Below, piece after piece: positions 59,581-64,000 of a stretch of 64,000 bases of DNA. The stretch is from positions 1,550,001 through 1,614,000 of the forward strand of contig NZ_CP121659.1 in assembly GCF_029714365.1 (NCBI RefSeq). The letters run 5' to 3'. Numbering within the stretch: position 1 is the stretch's first letter; each line of letters opens with the position of its first letter. The stretch comes from Sinorhizobium terangae. GTDB lineage: Bacteria > Pseudomonadota > Alphaproteobacteria > Rhizobiales > Rhizobiaceae. The notes below the pieces were generated by a model. It made no database searches. It was not told the origin of the DNA and saw only the letters and a program-made list of their open reading frames with translations. Both the position numbers and the translations under genes were made by a program.

Positions 59581-60437
59581 CGTTCGGTTCCCCCTTCGCC
59601 TGCCTCCCGATCGATCCGGTACCGCCCGGTGACCATGGAGCGCATCTCGTTGATCGGTCCGGCGGCAAAGACCATGAAGATGTGGATCGCAAAGAAGCCG
59701 ACGAGCAGCAGCATGACAGCGAAATGGATGGTGCGCGCCGTCTGGCGGCCGCCGAATATCTCCGTGAGCAAGGGCACAGCGGCGTTCATTCCCGGTGACA
59801 TCGTCAGGCCCGTCAGGATCATCAGCGGGAAAAGCACCAGAAGAACAATCGCATAGGAAATTTTCTGAAGACCGTTGTAAGAACGGCCATGATGAAAACG
59901 AAACCGCAGATGCTCGACGAAGCTGCCCGGCAAGCCGCGAATATCCGAGAAAGTCGGCAGGATATCGCACCGCAGATGGCCGTTGATCAGGCTCGCAACA
60001 AACCATGAGGCAAACGCGGCCGCGAACAGCCAAGCGAAGAAGAAATGCACGATCCTGCCCGTCGCAAGATCATGATAGGAGGGCACAGTCAGCCAGGCCG
60101 GAAACGCCTGATACGTGCGGCCGTCCTCCGGCCCGCTGACACCGAGCAGGCCTGTGGTATCGATAGGTCGACCGAGCAACGTCGTGAGACCCTCGGCATT
60201 ACCGTCGGCTCCCCTGACAGCGCGGATCGACAGCACGCTGTTGTCGAATGCGAACCCGGATTGCTCGCCGATATAAAGCGACGGGTGGGCGTTGAAGATC
60301 TGCAATCCGCTGAGGAGCAGGAAGAACAGCGCGACCGCCCAGGTCCAGTGCGTGATCCGCGTCATGAGGCCATGCCGACGAATCGTCGTCCGCTGCAGGT
60401 TGATGTCATGCTTCTGCTTATCTATCGCCGTCGCCAT
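59577..60437 (-). CDS. Cytochrome b561-family membrane protein
   Basis: The 286-residue protein has about five TM segments and histidines in likely heme positions: RHGLMTRITHWTW, GRIVHFFFAWLF, and RTIHFAVMLLLVGFFAIHIF. It is a probable electron carrier between quinol and the periplasmic molybdoenzyme encoded next, with a four-base overlap of stop and start. Start ATG 60437. Confidence 0.87.
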   Translation of the reverse strand: MATAIDKQKHDINLQRTTIRRHGLMTRITHWTWAVALFFLLLSGLQIFNAHPSLYIGEQSGFAFDNSVLSIRAVRGADGNAEGLTTLLGRPIDTTGLLGVSGPEDGRTYQAFPAWLTVPSYHDLATGRIVHFFFAWLFAAAFASWFVASLINGHLRCDILPTFSDIRGLPGSFVEHLRFRFHHGRSYNGLQKISYAIVLLVLFPLMILTGLTMSPGMNAAVPLLTEIFGGRQTARTIHFAVMLLLVGFFAIHIFMVFAAGPINEMRSMVTGRYRIDREAGEGGTER

Positions 60438-60676
60438 GTCAGAGACCTCCCGCGATATTACAGTGACGTAACAGGCGGCGACAGAGTTTCAAAAACACGT
60501 CTGCCCTCATCGACGCAATTCCCGGTGAGGCCGGCGTGAGCGGCGCGAACGGCGCTTTTCGTGCGGCGATATCCGGGCGGACCGGCACGTATATGAGCGA
60601 CAAAGAAACTGTCCGTTAACCATTTCAGCGCAAATGTGGTTGCCAATTTCGGACGTTGACCCATCAAGGATCGATT

Positions 60677-61228
60677 ATGTTCTCGCGCCCTTCTTTGATC
60701 GTTCGCGGCGTTGCCGCTTTTGCGCTTGCTGCCACTGTCGGTCTTGCGACGCCGGCGTCGTCCGGCGCCCGCGACAAGGCTTTTTTCGAGAAAGTGGCCG
60801 GCCAGTGGAAAGGTCCCGGCGAGATCGTCGCCGGCAAATACAAAGGCACGAAATTTACCTGCGACCTTACCGGCGAACCGACGGCAGGTGCAGATGCCGG
60901 AATCAAGCTGGAAGGCTTCTGCCGGGTCGGCGTCTTCAAGCAGCCGATGTCCGCCATGATAACGCAGAAGGGTAGCAGCTATACGGGCAAGTTCCTCGAC
61001 GGTGCCGACGGCAAGGGGCTCGACGTGGTCTCGGGCAATGTTGCCAAGGACAAGGTCGTCGTCGGAATCAACCGCAAGCAGCTCAATGGCGCGATGATCG
61101 CCCGGCTGCAGGACGCGGAGACCATGAACATCACGATCTCCGTCAAGGTCGAGGAGACAATGATTCCGGTCATCGGCGTCAACCTCAACCGGCAAATGGA
61201 CAATATCGCCGTCGGCTCGATCAAGTAG
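60677..61228 (+). CDS. Hypothetical exported protein
   Basis: The 183-residue product has a signal peptide (MFSRPSLIVRGVAAFALAATVG, cleavage near TPASSGA) and a periplasmic domain of repeated beta strands (GQWKGPGEIVAGKYKGTKF, GSSYTGKFLDG). It has two cysteines (TCDL, FCRVG) that could pair. AAGGA lies eight bases before the ATG. I recognise no family. Confidence 0.7.
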   Translation: MFSRPSLIVRGVAAFALAATVGLATPASSGARDKAFFEKVAGQWKGPGEIVAGKYKGTKFTCDLTGEPTAGADAGIKLEGFCRVGVFKQPMSAMITQKGSSYTGKFLDGADGKGLDVVSGNVAKDKVVVGINRKQLNGAMIARLQDAETMNITISVKVEETMIPVIGVNLNRQMDNIAVGSIK

Positions 61229-61249
61229 CGACGGAAGGCTGTGCAGGCA

Positions 61250-61272
61250 GCCCGGTCTTGGCACCGGGCGCT
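61250..61272 (+). terminator. Possible terminator after the exported protein gene
   Basis: A seven-base-pair stem GCCCGGT/ACCGGGC with a six-base loop is followed by GCTTCT. The stem is strong but the T tail is weak. It separates convergent genes and could also serve folK. Confidence 0.5.
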
Positions 61273-61285
61273 TCTGCAAGAGCGT

Positions 61286-61810
61286 TCAGCTAAGTCTGCG
61301 CCACCATTCGGCATCGCTATCCGCGACTTCAATTCCGGTGACATCGGCATCGTTCAGCCACTCGCGGACGGTACGCCCTTCTATTGAAAGGTCGGCCGCG
61401 AAGTCGGCAAGCGGCATCAGCACGAAACCGCGCGCCGTCATGCGCGGGTGCGGCAGTTCCAGTTTTTCGCTCGCTGAGTTCACTCCGGCGAAGGTCAGCA
61501 CGTCGATATCGATCGTGCGGGGCCCCCAGCGTTCCTTGCGAATCCGCTTCATCGCCCGCTCGATATCAAGGCAGGTGTGGAGCAGCGCTTCGGGATCGAG
61601 CGCCGTCTCCACCTCGGCGCAGGCGTTGAAGAACCAGGCCTGATCGGTTTTGCCCCAGGGCGGTGTTCGGTAGAGGCGCGACACGGCGGTAATTCTGCAA
61701 TCCGATCTTTTGTCGAGCGCGCGCAAAGCCTCAGCCATCGTCCGCGGCGGATCACCGAGGTTGCCGCCGAGACCGAGGGTCGCGCGCCGCCAGGTCTTAC
61801 TCTGCGACAT
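61286..61810 (-). CDS. folK: HPPK (2-amino-4-hydroxy-6-hydroxymethyldihydropteridine pyrophosphokinase)
   Basis: The 174-residue enzyme activates the folate pterin with ATP. It has LGLGGNLGDPP at the start, the signature RWGPRTIDIDVLTF, and the preceding YRTPPWG. ATG 61810 overlaps folB by 14 bases. Last gene of folP-folB-folK. Confidence 0.94.
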   Translation of the reverse strand: MSQSKTWRRATLGLGGNLGDPPRTMAEALRALDKRSDCRITAVSRLYRTPPWGKTDQAWFFNACAEVETALDPEALLHTCLDIERAMKRIRKERWGPRTIDIDVLTFAGVNSASEKLELPHPRMTARGFVLMPLADFAADLSIEGRTVREWLNDADVTGIEVADSDAEWWRRLS

Positions 61811-62168
61811 GCTCGACCGTGACTTCCACATAGTCCAGCACGCCGGGGACAGGCGCGTTCGGCTTTCGGATAGACACCTTCGCGCGTCGGATTTGCCGGA
61901 AGCGTGCACAAAGGGTCTTCGCAACCTCGAGCGCCAGCGCTTCGATCAGGTAGCGCCGGCGACCGGTGATGATTCTCTCGATTTCCGCAAAGGCGATGCC
62001 GTAGTGCACGGTGTCGTCGATGCAATCCTCCGCGAGCGCCGTGCCCTGCTCTACCTCGAGCTCGGCATCAACGAAGAAGCGCTGCCCGAGAAACTCCTCC
62101 TCGTCGAGCACGCCGTGCCGGGCGAAGAAAGCGCAATTCTTCAAGGTGATGATGTAGGTCGCAGTCAT
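61797..62168 (-). CDS. folB: Dihydroneopterin aldolase
   Basis: The 123-residue protein forms the pterin aldehyde-derived product for folate synthesis. Motifs are FFARHGVLDEEEFLGQRFFVDAEL and the GITE-like VHYGIAFAEIER with LIEALA. It lies between folP (four-base overlap) and folK. Confidence 0.95.
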   Translation of the reverse strand: MTATYIITLKNCAFFARHGVLDEEEFLGQRFFVDAELEVEQGTALAEDCIDDTVHYGIAFAEIERIITGRRRYLIEALALEVAKTLCARFRQIRRAKVSIRKPNAPVPGVLDYVEVTVEHVAE

Positions 62169-63034
62169 GGCTTCGTATCCCGTCGGCTGTTCTTTGCGGC
62201 CAGCATAGCATCTGCCATCACCAGCGCATCCCTGTTGAATGCGACATCATGCACGCGAAAAATCGCAGCGCCGGCAGCCCTGAGCAGCGCAGTCGTCGCC
62301 GCCGTTCCGATGTCACGCGCCGGTGCGTCTCGTCCGGTGACCGCGCCGATGAAGCGCTTGCGCGACGTTCCGACCAAGATCGGCAAGCCGAAACGATGGA
62401 GCTCGCCGAAGCGTGCCATCAGTTCGAGATTTTCATCGGTATCCTTGGCGAAACCGAAACCCGGATCGAGTACGATCCTATCGCGCGTGATGCCGGCCCG
62501 GGCCGCGATCTCAAGCGATCGATCGAGAAAATGAAACTGGTCGTCGACAACATCGTCGAGCTTCTTCCGGTCGCGGCCTGTGTGCATGATGCAGAGCCCT
62601 GCGCCGGTTGCCGCCGCGACATCCGCGATCGCCGGTTCGCGCTGCAAGCCGTGCACATCATTGACGATGTGTGCGCCCGCTTCCACGGCAAGCCGCGCCG
62701 TTTCGGCGCGGTAAGTGTCGACGGAAATAATCGCGTCGGTTTCTCGAGCGAGCCCCGCGATCACCGGAAGGATGCGCGCCTGCTCCTCCGCCGCAGTCAC
62801 GGGCGCGGCATCCGGGCGGGTGGATTCGCCACCGATATCGAGGATTTCAGCACCCTGCTCCACCGCACGCAGCCCCGCGTTAACGGCGGCAGCGGCGTCG
62901 ATGAGACGCCCGCCGTCGGAGAATGAATCCGGCGTGACATTGATGATCGCCATCAAAACGCCACGCGGTCCTAGTTCGAGATTGCGCCCGTGCGCCAATT
63001 TCCAGCGAGACACCTGAAATGGAGTGATCGTCAT
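62165..63034 (-). CDS. folP: Dihydropteroate synthase
   Basis: The 289-residue TIM-barrel enzyme joins pterin pyrophosphate to p-aminobenzoate and is the sulfonamide target. Features are IINVTPDSFSDGG, GGESTRPDAAPV, and DPGFGFAKDTDENL. ATG 63034 was chosen; TTG 63052 adds six residues. It heads the folP-folB-folK operon. Divergent to its right is the DUF922 gene. Confidence 0.96.
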   Translation of the reverse strand: MTITPFQVSRWKLAHGRNLELGPRGVLMAIINVTPDSFSDGGRLIDAAAAVNAGLRAVEQGAEILDIGGESTRPDAAPVTAAEEQARILPVIAGLARETDAIISVDTYRAETARLAVEAGAHIVNDVHGLQREPAIADVAAATGAGLCIMHTGRDRKKLDDVVDDQFHFLDRSLEIAARAGITRDRIVLDPGFGFAKDTDENLELMARFGELHRFGLPILVGTSRKRFIGAVTGRDAPARDIGTAATTALLRAAGAAIFRVHDVAFNRDALVMADAMLAAKNSRRDTKP

Positions 63035-63240
63035 GTTCCCGTTATCCCGCAATGCCGATTAGTCTGTCATATTGCTGGCCTCACCAAGCATAGATCAGCC
63101 TGTTCAATATCAAAGAGTTGTGACGCTTTCTTCAAGCTACTCCGAGAGTTCCGCGCGGCATCCCCAGTCGATTTGTGTTGCGCTCGCGCTGGCTATGCCC
63201 CAAGCTTCAACGAAGTTCAACCAAAGAGAACCACGCATTG

Positions 63241-63867
63241 ATGTACCGAGTAAGCGTTCCACTGAAAGCCGCTCTCGTCGCGCTCCTCGTCGGCCTGCCG
63301 TTGGGGAGCGCCGCGGCAGAGACCGTGTTCAGCAAGAGCTTCACCTACTTCTCGATCGGCGGTCGCACGGCTGCTGAACTGGACAAGGCACTTGCTGCGG
63401 CCGGCCCTCAGATGGCAAGCACCGGCGCGCGCCACCCGGGAGCGACGCGGATCAAGTTCGGTGGCTCGATCACCTATGTCAGCCGTGGCGGGCGCTGCGC
63501 CATCGGTACGGCACGCGTGACGCTCAACACGCGTATCATCCTGCCGCGCTGGAAATATCGCAAGCAGGCCGGGCGTGATCTCGCCTTGGTCTGGGATACG
63601 CTCGCAAGCGACATAAAGCGTCATGAGGAACGGCATGCGGAGATCGCCCGCAATCATGCACGCCAGATGGAAAAGGCGTTTCTTGCCCTGAAACCGGAAG
63701 CAGACTGCGAGCGTATGCAAGCGAAAGTGGCTCGAACGAGCGCGGACGAAGTCGAAAAGCACGACAAGGATCAGGCACGCTTTGACCGCACTGAGGCCGC
63801 AAACTTCGATCGCCGTATGATCCGGTTGCTGCAATACCGACTGGAAAGCCTCAAAGGCGGGCGCTGA
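63241..63867 (+). CDS. DUF922 secreted protein with HExxH motif
   Basis: The 208-residue protein has a signal peptide (LKAALVALLVGLPLGSAAAE) and an HExxH motif, KRHEERHAEIARNHARQME (about residue 133), as in zinc-dependent proteases of the DUF922 family. A conserved-looking GGSITYVSRGGRC precedes it. It may be a periplasmic protease; no third ligand can be assigned with confidence by eye. ATG 63241 was chosen, as upstream frame residues are not signal-like. Confidence 0.82.
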   Translation: MYRVSVPLKAALVALLVGLPLGSAAAETVFSKSFTYFSIGGRTAAELDKALAAAGPQMASTGARHPGATRIKFGGSITYVSRGGRCAIGTARVTLNTRIILPRWKYRKQAGRDLALVWDTLASDIKRHEERHAEIARNHARQMEKAFLALKPEADCERMQAKVARTSADEVEKHDKDQARFDRTEAANFDRRMIRLLQYRLESLKGGR

Positions 63868-64000
63868 GTCCGTCCTGCTTTCCGCGCCTTGCACTGTGGT
63901 TCGCAAAGCGACCACCCGCTCTGTTGAAAAAGCAAAAAATCGCACCCCAAGAACAGGGTGACTATAATCTGGGCGTGCGCAAGGCGGCTGCGCAAAACCC

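Overview
The window looks like the chromosome of an alphaproteobacterium of the order Rhizobiales, most likely Sinorhizobium/Ensifer. This is inferred from the high GC content, the gene set (CckA, the DUF1476 F1-ATPase zeta subunit, a 404-residue NADP isocitrate dehydrogenase, PurS plus short PurL, a Grx4/BolA pair), alphaproteobacterial-type LexA boxes before recA, and scattered palindromic repeats resembling rhizobial intergenic mosaic elements. Nearly all of it is ordinary, densely packed core genome. I see no prophage, integron, CRISPR array, transposase, rRNA or tRNA.

Left part (1-11.1 kb): a minus-strand operon of flavin reductase, MoxR ATPase, CoxE-type VWA protein, a two-gene XdhC, and a molybdopterin-binding/MobA-like fusion. 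This looks like a maturation module for a molybdenum hydroxylase whose structural subunits are not in the window. Then on the plus strand come a periplasmic binding protein, a P1 peptidase, rpe with two uncharacterised envelope genes, and purB.

11-25.6 kb: a PilZ protein, a DUF2189 membrane protein, a small hydrolase, a PAS-GGDEF-EAL protein, the ATP synthase zeta subunit, and the purine genes purC-purS-purQ and purL. Among them lie a lipoprotein, DUF1330 and DUF1127 genes, a MocR regulator and a PagL-like outer-membrane protein. After purL come bolA, a small very basic protein and grxD.

26-44 kb: tandem Bcr/CflA-type drug transporters, a cupin/LysR divergent pair with a palindromic operator candidate, an inositol monophosphatase, ttcA, glsA, rpsD, a HerA-like ATPase, murI, trmJ, a FUSC transporter gene broken by a frameshift, icd, a HAD phosphatase and a SulP anion transporter.

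44-64 kb: alaS, recA with two SOS-box candidates, a pseudouridine kinase/glycosidase pair, cckA, a FliO-like gene, dksA (TTG start, zinc cysteines largely lost), a SixA-like phosphatase, ycjX-ycjF, a molybdopterin oxidoreductase with its cytochrome b, an exported protein, folP-folB-folK and a secreted DUF922 protein.

The best leads for something under-described are the molybdenum maturation module, the basic protein between bolA and grxD, the split FUSC gene, the repeat families, and the DUF1127/MocR control region. None of them amounts to a clearly new system on sequence alone.
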